Source of the DNA: an uncultured Alistipes sp.
Lineage (GTDB): Bacteria; Bacteroidota; Bacteroidia; Bacteroidales; Rikenellaceae
Assembly: GCA_900550375.1 (NCBI GenBank)
Contig: URRP01000008.1
Coordinates: 1 to 58,177 of the forward strand
Direction of reading: 5' to 3'
DNA length: 58,177 nucleotides
Under the pieces are notes generated by a model that saw nothing but the letters and a program-made list of their open reading frames with translations, was not told the origin of the DNA and made no database searches. A program made the position numbers and the translations under genes. Positions 1 to 10,446 of this stretch are shown in pieces (position 1 is the first letter of the stretch; every line of letters starts with the position of its first letter).

Positions 1-2
1 CG

Positions 3-54
3 CTCGGCAATGTTCAAATAAATTTGACATTGCCCTCGCTTATTCGTATCTTTG
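3..54 (+). promoter_or_regulatory. Promoter of the steroid-reductase operon, hairpin type
   Basis: TTTG at 23-26 and TATCTTTG at 47-54 are 20 bp apart, the Bacteroidota -33/-7 pattern. The TTTG lies in the right arm of a hairpin (CAATGT, bulged T, CAAAT / ATTTG, ACATTG; 8-32) that follows CTCGGCA (3-9). The predicted transcript start falls at about the ATG at 63, so the leader is very short. It belongs to the repeat family described under findings. Confidence 0.75.
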
Positions 55-62
55 TTCATGTT

Positions 63-824
63 ATGAGCGAAACATTTTCTTTTTTCCTTTGGGCGATGAC
101 CGCGCTCGCACTCGTGGTCTTCGTCGCACTCTATTTCGTCGAGGCGGGATACGGCTATCTCTTCAACCGGAAATTCGGACCGGGAATCCCCAACCGCATC
201 GGCTGGGTCATGATGGAGTCGCCCGTCTTCGTGGCCATGTGCATCCTGTGGGTCTTCTCCGACCGCGCCTTCGAGGCGGGGCCGCTGGCGCTCTTCATCC
301 TCTTTCAGAGCCACTATCTGCAACGGGCGTTCATCTTCCCGCTGCTGATCCGAGGCCGGTCGCAGATGCCGCTGGGAATCATCCTGATGGGAATGCTGTT
401 CAATACGCTCAACGCCCTGATGCAGGGCGGCTGGATCTTCTACGTCTCGCCCGAAGGCTACTACGACGGCTGGTTCGCACAACCTTATATCTATATCGGC
501 AGCGCACTGTTCATCGCCGGCATGGCGATCAACCTCCGTTCCGACCATATCATCCGCCATCTGCGCCGGCCGGGCGATACGCGCCACTATATTCCCCACG
601 GCGGGATGTTCCGATACGTCTCGTCGGCCAACTATTTCGGGGAACTGCTCGAATGGACGGGCTTCGCCGTCGCTTCGTGGTCGTGGGCCGGTGCCGTATT
701 CGCATGGTGGACCTTCGCCAATCTGGCGCCCCGCTCGGCTTCGCTCTACAAACGCTACGAACAGGAGTTCGGCAAGGAGTTCACCTCGTTGCACCGCAAA
801 CGCATCATACCCTTTATCTACTGA
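63..824 (+). CDS. 3-oxo-5-alpha-steroid 4-dehydrogenase (5-alpha-reductase) family membrane protein
   Basis: A 253-aa polytopic membrane protein of the steroid 5-alpha-reductase C-terminal family. The last ~100 residues carry the family pattern: a loop with RRPGD and YIPHGGMFRYVSSANYFGE, then a hydrophobic helix, then a polar tail with YKRYEQEFG before the C-terminus. Members reduce the C4-C5 double bond of 3-oxo-delta4 steroids with NADPH in the membrane, giving the 5-alpha (allo) configuration. ATG at 63 was chosen because it follows the promoter directly and starts the first hydrophobic helix; an in-frame upstream ATG at 24 would overlap the promoter. It is 4 bp from an OYE-type reductase and two genes from an SDR, the same trio reported for isoallo-bile-acid formation in gut Bacteroidota. 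Family call firm; substrate (bile acid or steroid hormone) inferred. Confidence 0.85.
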   Translation: MSETFSFFLWAMTALALVVFVALYFVEAGYGYLFNRKFGPGIPNRIGWVMMESPVFVAMCILWVFSDRAFEAGPLALFILFQSHYLQRAFIFPLLIRGRSQMPLGIILMGMLFNTLNALMQGGWIFYVSPEGYYDGWFAQPYIYIGSALFIAGMAINLRSDHIIRHLRRPGDTRHYIPHGGMFRYVSSANYFGELLEWTGFAVASWSWAGAVFAWWTFANLAPRSASLYKRYEQEFGKEFTSLHRKRIIPFIY

Positions 825-828
825 ACTT

Positions 829-2049
829 ATGGAAAAAGAGTCGCTGTTGTTCACGCCCTATAAACTGGGTCCCGTCACACTGCGCAACCGCACGATCCGC
901 TCGGCGGCCTTCGAGTCGATGGGACATGCCTACGGCCCGACCGAACAGCTGAAAAACTACCACGTGAGCGTCGCCCGCGGCGGCGTGGGGATGACCACAC
1001 TGGCATACGCCGCCGTCTGCCGCAGCGGACTGTCGTTCGAAAAGCAGCTGTGGCTGCGCCCCGAAATCGTACCGGGGCTGCGCGGCATCACCGAAGCCAT
1101 CCATCGCGAAGGAGCTGCCGCGTCGATCCAGATCGGCCACTGCGGCAACATGACCCACTACTCCACCGCCGGACAAATCCCGATCGGCGCCTCGTCGGGG
1201 TTCAATCTCTACGCCTACACTCCCGTACGGGCCATACGGCGCGACGAAATCCGGCAGGTGGCCGCCGACTTCGGCCGCGCGGTGCACACGGCGCACGAGG
1301 CGGGATTCGACTGCGTGGAGGTACACGCCGGACACGGTTACCTTATTTCGCAATTTCTCTCGCCCTATACCAACCACCGCCGCGACGAGTTCGGCGGCTC
1401 GCTCCAGAACCGGATGCGCTTCATGCGGATGTGTCTGGACGAAGTGATGGAAGCGGCCGCCCGCTGCCGGATGGCCGTATTGGTCAAACACAATATGGAG
1501 GACGGCTTCAAGGGAGGTATCGAGATTCCCGAAAGCCTCGAAATCGCACGTGCGATCGAAGCCTGCGGCGTCGACGGCATCGTCCTCTCGTCGGGATTCG
1601 TGAGCAAGGCGCCGATGGCCGTCATGCGCGGCATCATCCCGCTCTACACGATGGGATATTATATGCAGTGGTGGCTGCGCATCTTCGTGCGGCTTTTCGG
1701 ACGCTATATGATCAAACAATTCCCCTTCGAGGAGTGTTTCTTTCTGGAGAACGCCAAGAAGTTCCGTGCCGAACTGAAGCTGCCGCTGGTCTATGTGGGC
1801 GGACTGGTCAGCCGCGAAGGGATCGAACGGGCTCTCGACAGCGGATTCGAGTTGGTGCAGATGGCCCGCGCGCTGGTCAACGATCCGGCCTTCGTCAATA
1901 AGCTCCGCGAGGGCGACCTATCCACGCGCAGCGAATGCGACCACCGCAACTACTGCATCGCCCGTATGTATTCGCTCGATATGCAGTGCTGCAAACACTG
2001 TCCCGACCTGCCGCGTAAGATCCGCGAAGAGCTGGCAAAACTCCCGTAA
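829..2049 (+). CDS. Old-yellow-enzyme family NADH:flavin oxidoreductase, candidate 5-beta-reductase
   Basis: A 406-aa FMN-binding TIM-barrel protein. The OYE signature is clear mid-protein: HAGHGYLISQFLSPYTN then RRDEFGGSLQNR. A Cys-rich tail (CDHRNYC ... CCKHC) resembles the iron-sulfur cluster region of 2,4-dienoyl-CoA reductase/BaiCD-type enzymes, but the protein stops there and lacks their C-terminal FAD/NAD domains. Related enzymes reduce the delta4 bond of 3-oxo steroids or bile acids to the 5-beta form. The ATG at 829 lies 4 bp after the previous stop, so translation is probably coupled; an open frame upstream to 691 runs through the 5-alpha-reductase gene and is ignored. Activity is inferred from family plus context; other enoate substrates are possible. 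Confidence 0.8.
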   Translation: MEKESLLFTPYKLGPVTLRNRTIRSAAFESMGHAYGPTEQLKNYHVSVARGGVGMTTLAYAAVCRSGLSFEKQLWLRPEIVPGLRGITEAIHREGAAASIQIGHCGNMTHYSTAGQIPIGASSGFNLYAYTPVRAIRRDEIRQVAADFGRAVHTAHEAGFDCVEVHAGHGYLISQFLSPYTNHRRDEFGGSLQNRMRFMRMCLDEVMEAAARCRMAVLVKHNMEDGFKGGIEIPESLEIARAIEACGVDGIVLSSGFVSKAPMAVMRGIIPLYTMGYYMQWWLRIFVRLFGRYMIKQFPFEECFFLENAKKFRAELKLPLVYVGGLVSREGIERALDSGFELVQMARALVNDPAFVNKLREGDLSTRSECDHRNYCIARMYSLDMQCCKHCPDLPRKIREELAKLP

Positions 2050-2051
2050 CG

Positions 2052-2858
2052 ATGAAAAAACGCACGATCGCAACGAATTCGAAGACGGCGCTCGTAACGG
2101 GTGCCGCTCACGGCATCGGCCGCCGCTATGCCGAACGGCTGGCAGCGCTGGGATATCGGCTGGTGATCGTCGACCGCGACTGTGCGGCGCTCGGCGCGGC
2201 GCGGCGTGAGTTGACGGCGGCGCACGGCATTACGGTCGATATCCTCGCGATGGATCTGGCGCGCATCGGGGCGTCGGAGGAGTTGTACGAGCAGGTCGGC
2301 AGGCTGGGCGTCGAGGTGGAGGTGCTGATAAACAATGCCGGAGTCTTCTCCTATCTCGACATCCTGAAAACGCCCGTCGAGCGGATCGAACGGATGATCC
2401 TGCTGCACGATCTGACGCTCACGAAGAACTGCCGCGCCTTCGGGTCCGATATGGCGCAGCGCGGCGGCGGGTATATCCTCAACATGTCCTCCTATTCGGT
2501 CTGGATGCCGTTTCCGGGCATGGCGCTCTACACCGCCTCCAAGGCCTATGTGCGCTGTTTTTCGAAAGCCTTCGCCAAAGAGATGGCCGAACGGGGCGTT
2601 CGCGTGACGGCGGTCTGTCCGGCGGGCGTGGCGACCGACCTTTACGGTCTTACGCCCAAATGGCAGCGCATCGGCCGCCGGCTGGGCGTGCTGATCTCGC
2701 CCGACAGCTGCGCGCGGCGGGGACTGCGCGCCCTATGGCGGGGCCGCCGCTGCATCGTGCCCGACTGGTGGAACAGGTTCTTCGTACCGCTGTTCTTCTA
2801 CATGCCCGATTTCGTGACGCGCCGCATCCGCCGCTTCACGATGAAATTCCAACGTTGA
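2052..2858 (+). CDS. Short-chain dehydrogenase/reductase, candidate 3-beta-hydroxysteroid dehydrogenase
   Basis: A 268-aa classical SDR. The nucleotide-binding motif TGAAHGIG is at residues 16-23, NNAG at 94-97, and the catalytic Ser, Tyr and Lys at about 147, 160 and 164 (SSYS ... YTASK). The C-terminal third is basic and hydrophobic (RRIRRFTMKFQR end; WWNRFFVPLFFYMP segment), suggesting membrane association and fitting a lipophilic substrate. The start is 2 bp after the reductase stop, completing a compact three-gene operon. With a 5-alpha- and a 5-beta-type reductase upstream, the natural role is 3-oxo/3-hydroxy interconversion on a steroid or bile acid. Stereospecificity cannot be read from sequence. 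Confidence 0.8.
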   Translation: MKKRTIATNSKTALVTGAAHGIGRRYAERLAALGYRLVIVDRDCAALGAARRELTAAHGITVDILAMDLARIGASEELYEQVGRLGVEVEVLINNAGVFSYLDILKTPVERIERMILLHDLTLTKNCRAFGSDMAQRGGGYILNMSSYSVWMPFPGMALYTASKAYVRCFSKAFAKEMAERGVRVTAVCPAGVATDLYGLTPKWQRIGRRLGVLISPDSCARRGLRALWRGRRCIVPDWWNRFFVPLFFYMPDFVTRRIRRFTMKFQR

Positions 2859-2998
2859 AGGGCGCCTCCGAACTCGTCGAAACCGTAGCATCGGGGATCG
2901 ATACCGCAAGTCGGTAACACCGGAGCATCCGGGACAGTGATGCCCGCTCGAAAGAAGGAGGTTAACCGAAGGTGCAAAACGATTTTTCTTGCAAAAAG

Positions 2999-3029
2999 TT
3001 TGTAATAACCAAAAAAGCGTGTATCTTTG
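2999..3029 (+). promoter_or_regulatory. Promoter of the tRNA-Pro pair
   Basis: TTTG at 2999-3002, a 19-bp spacer and TATCTTTG at 3022-3029, about 40 bp before the first tRNA. The 140 bp between the SDR gene and this promoter show nothing else recognisable. Confidence 0.7.
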
Positions 3030-3068
3030 CACACCGAAATCGATGGGGAAATCGGTTTCGAACGACCT

Positions 3069-3143
3069 CGGGGTGTGGCGCAGTCCGGTTAGCGCACCTG
3101 CTTTGGGAGCAGGGGGTCACAAGTTCGAATCTTGTTACCCCGA
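3069..3143 (+). tRNA. tRNA-Pro (anticodon TGG)
   Basis: Acceptor arms CGGGGTG (3069-3075) and TACCCCG (3136-3142) pair. The anticodon arm CCTGC/GCAGG encloses TTTGGGA with TGG at 3104-3106, and the T-loop is TTCGAAT. CCA is not encoded. Confidence 0.95.
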
Positions 3144-3221
3144 CGATAAAAAGTAAAAGGGAAGTCACGAAGGAGCGGAATTCCCGTTCGGCCTCCGGCC
3201 GATGTTTCGCTCGATCAGTTT

Positions 3222-3296
3222 CGGGATGTAGCGCAGCCCGGTTAGCGCGCCAGCTTCGGGAGTTGGAGGTCCCGAGTTCGAATCTCGGTATCCCGA
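3222..3296 (+). tRNA. tRNA-Pro (anticodon CGG)
   Basis: Acceptor arms CGGGATG (3222-3228) and TATCCCG (3289-3295) pair. The anticodon arm CCAGC/GTTGG encloses TTCGGGA with CGG at 3257-3259. It lies 78 bp after the TGG isoacceptor and is probably co-transcribed. It reads CCG, a common codon here. Confidence 0.95.
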
Positions 3297-3311
3297 CAAT
3301 CTTCCCTTCAG

Positions 3312-3339
3312 AGCCACTGAGCAATCAGTGGCTTTTTTG
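3312..3339 (+). terminator. Rho-independent terminator after the tRNA pair
   Basis: GCCACTGA (3313-3320), loop GCAA, TCAGTGGC (3325-3332), then six T. Confidence 0.85.
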
Positions 3340-3391
3340 TTTTCCTTCCTCGAACCCATGCAAGTCCGGTCATACGCCTTCCCTACAAATA

Positions 3392-3426
3392 GCAGGACGG
3401 CGTAGATTCGATCTACGCCGTCCTGC
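3392..3426 (-). terminator. Hairpin downstream of the DUF4251 gene
   Basis: A perfect 16-bp inverted repeat (3392-3407 / 3411-3426) with a 3-nt loop, 20 bp past the stop of the minus-strand gene. The T-tract on that strand is weak, so efficiency is uncertain. Confidence 0.6.
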
Positions 3427-3445
3427 GTCACTAAGTCTCCTCGAA

Positions 3446-4021
3446 TCAATACACCTGCGTGATGGTACCGGAGTACTGCACGGGGTTGTACCAAACCGAC
3501 GAGATGGTCAGATTGGCGCCGCCCGACGACGAGTAGATGTCGAAGGTGAAGGTGTAGTCGTTGGACGAGAAGAGCGTCGTGGAGAAAGTCACGATCCACC
3601 CCTCGTTGGTCTGTTCGGCGCGATAGCCCTCGACCGACGGAAGCACGTAGTTGAGCACCGAGTAGTAGTAGGGAGGAACATACCCCTTGATGTAGGGAAG
3701 GCAGAGATCCACCGTACCGTCCCAGAACCCGACCGTGTAGTTGGGATTGATCAACTGGCGCACGGGACCCGCCGGCTGACGCTGCATACTGGAGGGGTTG
3801 AACTGGAAGTTGCGCGACAGGATGATCGAGTCCATGTGCTTTTCAAATGCGGCCAGTCGTTCGGCACGCCGTTTCACACGCTCCTCGTGACGTTCCTCCC
3901 GCACTTCCGTGCGCTGAGATTTGGTTTGGGCCCGCTGAGATTTTGATTGCTGTTGGGCCGTAACTGCGACCACCGATACCACTACGGCAGCGGCAGCCAT
4001 CCATGCGATAATACGTTTCAT
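3446..4021 (-). CDS. DUF4251-type secreted protein
   Basis: A 191-aa protein with a signal peptide (MKRIIAWMAAAAVVVSVVAVTA) followed by a highly charged Gln/Arg/Glu-rich stretch (~20-60), then a compact beta-rich domain. The layout, with an N-terminal 'FEKHMDSIILSRNFQF' segment and repeated beta strands rich in Tyr, Ser and Gly, matches DUF4251, a Bacteroidota-restricted family of unknown function. I start it at 4021, where a standard signal peptide begins, rather than at 4057. It sits downstream of uvrA on the same strand with a 60-bp gap. No enzymatic residues are evident; probably periplasmic or envelope. Confidence 0.7.
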   Translation of the reverse strand: MKRIIAWMAAAAVVVSVVAVTAQQQSKSQRAQTKSQRTEVREERHEERVKRRAERLAAFEKHMDSIILSRNFQFNPSSMQRQPAGPVRQLINPNYTVGFWDGTVDLCLPYIKGYVPPYYYSVLNYVLPSVEGYRAEQTNEGWIVTFSTTLFSSNDYTFTFDIYSSSGGANLTISSVWYNPVQYSGTITQVY

Positions 4022-4081
4022 AGGCAAAAGAGTTTGTTTGCATTCGAATCTGTGCAACGCAAACTCCTTGCCACAAATCCT

Positions 4082-6904
<2,823 letters not shown>

Positions 6905-7013
6905 CTTAACCCAACGCATCCTGCGTGCAAAATATTGTACCGTCGATAGCGCAGAGACAAACTCGCTCGGCCATGCCGAGACGCCGCCTATCGAAGCCGA
7001 AATTCATTCTCGG

Positions 7014-7021
7014 CAAAGGTA
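7014..7021 (-). promoter_or_regulatory. uvrA: -7 element of uvrA promoter
   Basis: On the minus strand this reads TACCTTTG, about 110 bp before the uvrA start; no good -33 TTTG is visible at the expected distance. It lies just past the end of the amidase gene, so uvrA probably has its own transcript. Confidence 0.45.
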
Positions 7022-7053
7022 ACGATTTTTCCGCAAAACGCATTCGCATCCGA

Positions 7054-7809
7054 TCATCGGAGCAGGAAATCGTCGGCATCGCGCCACACGGGAAATTTCG
7101 TTCGGAAGCGGTCGAGGGCTTCGCGGTCGAGCACAGCCGTGAAAAGGCCCTCCGAAGCATCCGCTTCACACAGAGGGATCCCCTTGAAATCGATGACGGC
7201 CGAATCGCCGGCATAATGGTTCGTCGGATCGTCGCCCGTGCGGTTGACACCGATGACGTATGCCTCGTTCTCGATGGCACGCGCCCGCAGCAGCGTCCGC
7301 CACACCTCACGGCGCGGCGCAGGCCACGAGGCGACATAGAGAATCGCATCGTAATCGCCCCTGCAACGGCTCCAGACCGGAAAACGCAGATCGTAGCAGA
7401 CGAGCAGCAGGATGCGCAACCCGCCGAATTCGACCACCACGCGCCGCTCGCCGGCAAGGAAATGCGCATCTTCACCGCCGATGGAGAAGAGATGGCGCTT
7501 GTCGTACCGCTCCACATCGCCCGTCGGCCGCACGAAAAACAGCCGGTTGACGGCCCGCCCGCCGCTGCGGACGATCGCACTGCCGGCCAGCGCAACATGG
7601 TAACGCTGCGCCGTACTGCGCATCCACGCGACGATCTCGCCCCGCTCGGACTGGACTACCCGCTGCGGTTCGGTGACGAACCCCGTCGCGAACATCTCCG
7701 GCAGGACGACCAGATCGGCATCGGCCTGCGCGACGAAACCTTCGGCACGGCGGAGATTGTCGGCGACAGTCTCCCACCCCATCGAGAACTGACACAAGGC
7801 GACTTTCAT
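7054..7809 (-). CDS. Nitrilase-family omega-amidase (YafV/Nit2-like)
   Basis: A 251-aa carbon-nitrogen hydrolase with the Glu-Lys-Cys triad visible: Glu38 in LPEMFATGF, Lys104 in YDKRHLF and Cys138 in LLVCYDLRFP. These surroundings match the Nit2/YafV branch, which hydrolyses alpha-ketoglutaramate or alpha-ketosuccinamate, salvaging by-products of Gln/Asn transamination. The length is typical of a single catalytic domain without a glutamine amidotransferase module. It is cytoplasmic, with no signal peptide. It lies 48 bp downstream of the DUF262-HNH gene on the same strand and may be co-transcribed, but nothing links it functionally to that system. Confidence 0.85.
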   Translation of the reverse strand: MKVALCQFSMGWETVADNLRRAEGFVAQADADLVVLPEMFATGFVTEPQRVVQSERGEIVAWMRSTAQRYHVALAGSAIVRSGGRAVNRLFFVRPTGDVERYDKRHLFSIGGEDAHFLAGERRVVVEFGGLRILLLVCYDLRFPVWSRCRGDYDAILYVASWPAPRREVWRTLLRARAIENEAYVIGVNRTGDDPTNHYAGDSAVIDFKGIPLCEADASEGLFTAVLDREALDRFRTKFPVWRDADDFLLR

Positions 7810-7857
7810 GTTTACTTATTCGGATAATACAACAGCTATTCTTATGCAGCCGCCCGT

Positions 7858-8952
7858 CTATTTGCTCGACTTGCGACGGTTGCAGGTGCGGCAGAGCATT
7901 TGACAGTTCTCGGCGACGGTCTTGCCGCCCTCGCACCAAGGAGTGATATGGTCGCCCTCCATCTGGTCGATCTCGAAACGAAGGTTACACGAGGGACAGA
8001 TGCCGCCCTGCCGCTGGTAGGCTTCGCGCTTCATGCGGGCATCGAGGGCGCGGATATTCAGCAGGTGCTCGCCGTCGCCGAGCACGTAGGCGAAGATGCC
8101 GCGCTTGTTCGTCACGTCGACATCCTCCATCAGTGCCGCTACCCGTTCACGCAGCTCCGAAGCCTTGTAAACGTCATTCTTATGGCGGTTGTACAACTCG
8201 CCCCACTCGATCCCTTTCATCTCGCGGTAGTAGTCCGTGAAGAGCCGCTGCACCCACGCGATCACCTCCTGAAAGAATTGCCACAATTCGTCGGAATCGG
8301 TGTCGTGCTGGTGGGCGGCCATGTACTCGCGGATGTGACCGTCGGAGATCCATTTCAAGGCCGTTTCGAGATAGGCCTGTCGGATAGGGCTGCCGTTGAG
8401 ATACTTTTCGGCCAACCGGTAGGCCACGCACCCCGTTTTGCTGAAGCGGCGTTTGGCGTGCGTCACCCATGCACCGTTGTAGATGGCGTTGAGCAGTTCC
8501 TGATCCGTCAGCCGCTCGCCGGCGATGTTGATGATGCGGAACCACGCCAACTGCTCGTCGGGCGCACCCTCGCAGATGTAGATCTGCAAACGGTAGTCGG
8601 TGATGCGCCGCCGTTCGCCGGCAGTGAGGTTCATCCACCCTTTGAGTTCTCCATCGAAATTCATGAAATACTCGCCCGCCGCATATTTGCAGATGCTCAG
8701 CGTGCGCTGCTGACCGTCCAACAGTTCGAAGCCGCCGCCGTCGCGCCGCACCCAATACATCACGTTGAGAGGAAATCCCTTCCAGACGGTATCCATCACC
8801 GCCATCTTCTTCTCGTCGTCATAGACGAACTCACGTTGATATCGGGGTCGAATGTCGAGCCGACCGCCATAGCCCACCACTCCGTCTTCGTCGCTGTCGC
8901 AATAGCCCGCGATCAGTTCGCCGATCGTCACGCTGTGCAATTCGATTTTCAT
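7858..8952 (-). CDS. DUF262 protein with C-terminal HNH nuclease
   Basis: A 364-aa protein. The N-terminal DUF262 (ParB/GmrS-like NTP-using) domain shows the PRYQREFVYDD region at ~36-46, GFPLN at 59-63 and ELLDGQQRT at 76-84. The C-terminal ~48 residues form a zinc-bound HNH nuclease: CPSC at 319-322, DH at 334-335, Asn349 and CRTC at 354-357. DUF262-HNH proteins include the GmrSD modified-DNA restriction enzymes and many phage-defence nucleases. It lies directly downstream of an EcoRI-family methyltransferase on the same strand, so a restriction-modification role is likely. The 129-bp gap between them shows no gene. Recognition sequence and whether it cuts modified or unmodified DNA are unknown. 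Confidence 0.85.
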   Translation of the reverse strand: MKIELHSVTIGELIAGYCDSDEDGVVGYGGRLDIRPRYQREFVYDDEKKMAVMDTVWKGFPLNVMYWVRRDGGGFELLDGQQRTLSICKYAAGEYFMNFDGELKGWMNLTAGERRRITDYRLQIYICEGAPDEQLAWFRIINIAGERLTDQELLNAIYNGAWVTHAKRRFSKTGCVAYRLAEKYLNGSPIRQAYLETALKWISDGHIREYMAAHQHDTDSDELWQFFQEVIAWVQRLFTDYYREMKGIEWGELYNRHKNDVYKASELRERVAALMEDVDVTNKRGIFAYVLGDGEHLLNIRALDARMKREAYQRQGGICPSCNLRFEIDQMEGDHITPWCEGGKTVAENCQMLCRTCNRRKSSK

Positions 8953-9081
8953 GGGTCGTCTATTTTTTAAGTTTGCGGATGGTTATCCGCGCATAGGTTA
9001 TTTTTCCGTTTATCTTCCCCTCTGCATTTTTTATCAAACCCGGGATCGCCGTCGCCGAACGCGTATTCGCAAATAGTTGCC

Positions 9082-10203
9082 TTACCCGTTCACGATCGTA
9101 TATTCGGGATTGTTCATCAGTCCGGCTATCGACATCTCCGAATGAGTATTCTGAAATAAGGCTGCGTTCTCCCCCCCCGAATAATTGCTGTATATCAAGT
9201 CTTTACCATCATCCCCTCTTCTAAATTCCACGATCTCGAACTGTTCGGGATTGTATTTATCCAGAAAGGTGATCGGCACTCCCATCACGCCGTAGTAGTC
9301 GCAGGGGATGTCGGCCGTGCGGTCGACATTGATGGCGTCGTAGTTGTCGTAGCGGGGATACTCCTCGGGGGTATAATGCTTGTAAAGGTCCAGCTCCTCG
9401 TGGCGTTTGCGGGTATCGAGGTTGGTAAACCACGTCACGCCCGAAACACGAATCATCCCTTCCCGATGATCGCCCGCTGAAGCCGTATCCTTGTAATGCG
9501 AATAAAAATGTGCCGCACCGCCTTTGAAACCGTAACCCAGCCAGAGTTTATTCGCCTTTATCAGCGGAAAAATTTCTTTGTAAGTTATTGCATTTTGATG
9601 TCCAATGATAATGAATTTTTTATCATGGGCTACCAACTGTGCAACATACTCTCGAAAAAGCGAAAAAGGCGGATTCGTGACCACGATGTCGGCCTCTTCC
9701 AGCAACTCGATACACTCGCGGCTACGGAAATCGCCATTGCCCGTCAAACGGGTCAGCACATTACGGTCGCTGCGCAGCAACAGTTCGACATCCGAAAGAT
9801 CGGTCGCACCGTCGTGATTCAGATCGTTCACTTCGGTGATGACCACTTTGTAGGGAGTGCGGCGCGGCGGAATGTCGGCACAAGCCGCTTCCTCGCCGAA
9901 GAGATCGAGTTCGAGCCCCTGCACGAGCGAACCGGCATAACACGTGGCAATCAGCTTGCGCAGGGAAAACGCGTTGAAATTCAATGCAAAATATTTAAAA
10001 AAGTTGCTCTCATAGGGATCGTCGCAATTACACAACACGACCTTGTCGCGAAACTGCTCGCGGTAGTGCCGCAGCTCGTTGGCAATGTCGGAGAGCTGGG
10101 TGTAAAATTCATCCTTCTTGGCGCGATGCGCCGCATGAAGACTTCTATTGTCGGCCATAGGCAGCGGAGATTTGAAACATCGAGAATAAGAACTAAAAAA
10201 CAT
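9082..10203 (-). CDS. EcoRI-family adenine-specific DNA methyltransferase
   Basis: A 373-aa protein of the EcoRI methylase family, with the catalytic NPPF in 'ADIVVTNPPFSLFREY' and the family N-terminus 'HAAHRAKKDEFYTQLSDI' plus CNCDDPYESNFFKYF. It transfers methyl from SAM to adenine N6. Start: ATG at 10203 has a strong AGGAGG 8 nt upstream, rare here; the family-conserved start would be MADNRS at 10158, giving 358 aa. A run of eight G (plus-strand C8, 9171-9178) falls ~32 codons from the end; a slip would replace the C-terminus. Paired with the downstream DUF262-HNH gene as a probable R-M or defence unit. Confidence 0.88.
   Translation of the reverse strand: MFFSSYSRCFKSPLPMADNRSLHAAHRAKKDEFYTQLSDIANELRHYREQFRDKVVLCNCDDPYESNFFKYFALNFNAFSLRKLIATCYAGSLVQGLELDLFGEEAACADIPPRRTPYKVVITEVNDLNHDGATDLSDVELLLRSDRNVLTRLTGNGDFRSRECIELLEEADIVVTNPPFSLFREYVAQLVAHDKKFIIIGHQNAITYKEIFPLIKANKLWLGYGFKGGAAHFYSHYKDTASAGDHREGMIRVSGVTWFTNLDTRKRHEELDLYKHYTPEEYPRYDNYDAINVDRTADIPCDYYGVMGVPITFLDKYNPEQFEIVEFRRGDDGKDLIYSNYSGGENAALFQNTHSEMSIAGLMNNPEYTIVNG
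9171..9178 (-). repeat. G8 homopolymer in the methyltransferase gene
   Basis: Eight consecutive C on the plus strand (G8 on the coding strand), encoding the Ser-Gly-Gly-Glu turn. It is in frame as sequenced. Tracts of this length in restriction-modification genes are classic slipped-strand switch sites. Confidence 0.7.
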
Positions 10204-10284
10204 CAAGGATACCTCCTTTCCTACCTCTCTTTTTCTTGAGGGTTGCACTTTTTAATGGATCTGCTTCTCTGTTTATTTCTGAAA

Positions 10285-10292
10285 CAAATATA
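10285..10292 (-). promoter_or_regulatory. -7 element for the methyltransferase/nuclease unit
   Basis: Reads TATATTTG on the minus strand, 82 bp upstream of the 10203 start. The -33 region is poor. It is back to back with a plus-strand -7 element 43 bp away. Confidence 0.55.
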
Positions 10293-10334
10293 GCAATTTT
10301 TCGGGAATCCGGCCCGCGTTCGGCAAATCTTTCG

Positions 10335-10342
10335 TACCTTTG
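10335..10342 (+). promoter_or_regulatory. -7 element for the S1-protein gene
   Basis: TACCTTTG, 105 bp before the ATG at 10447, divergent from the methyltransferase promoter. No matching -33 TTTG is seen. Confidence 0.5.
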
Positions 10343-10446
10343 CCGCAGAAAATTTCGGCTCGGAGAAGCTGCGGTTCGACGAAACGGGTTCCGCTCGTTT
10401 CGGTTTTCCGCTCACATCCCTCCCTGCCGTCGAATCGTTTTTTAGA

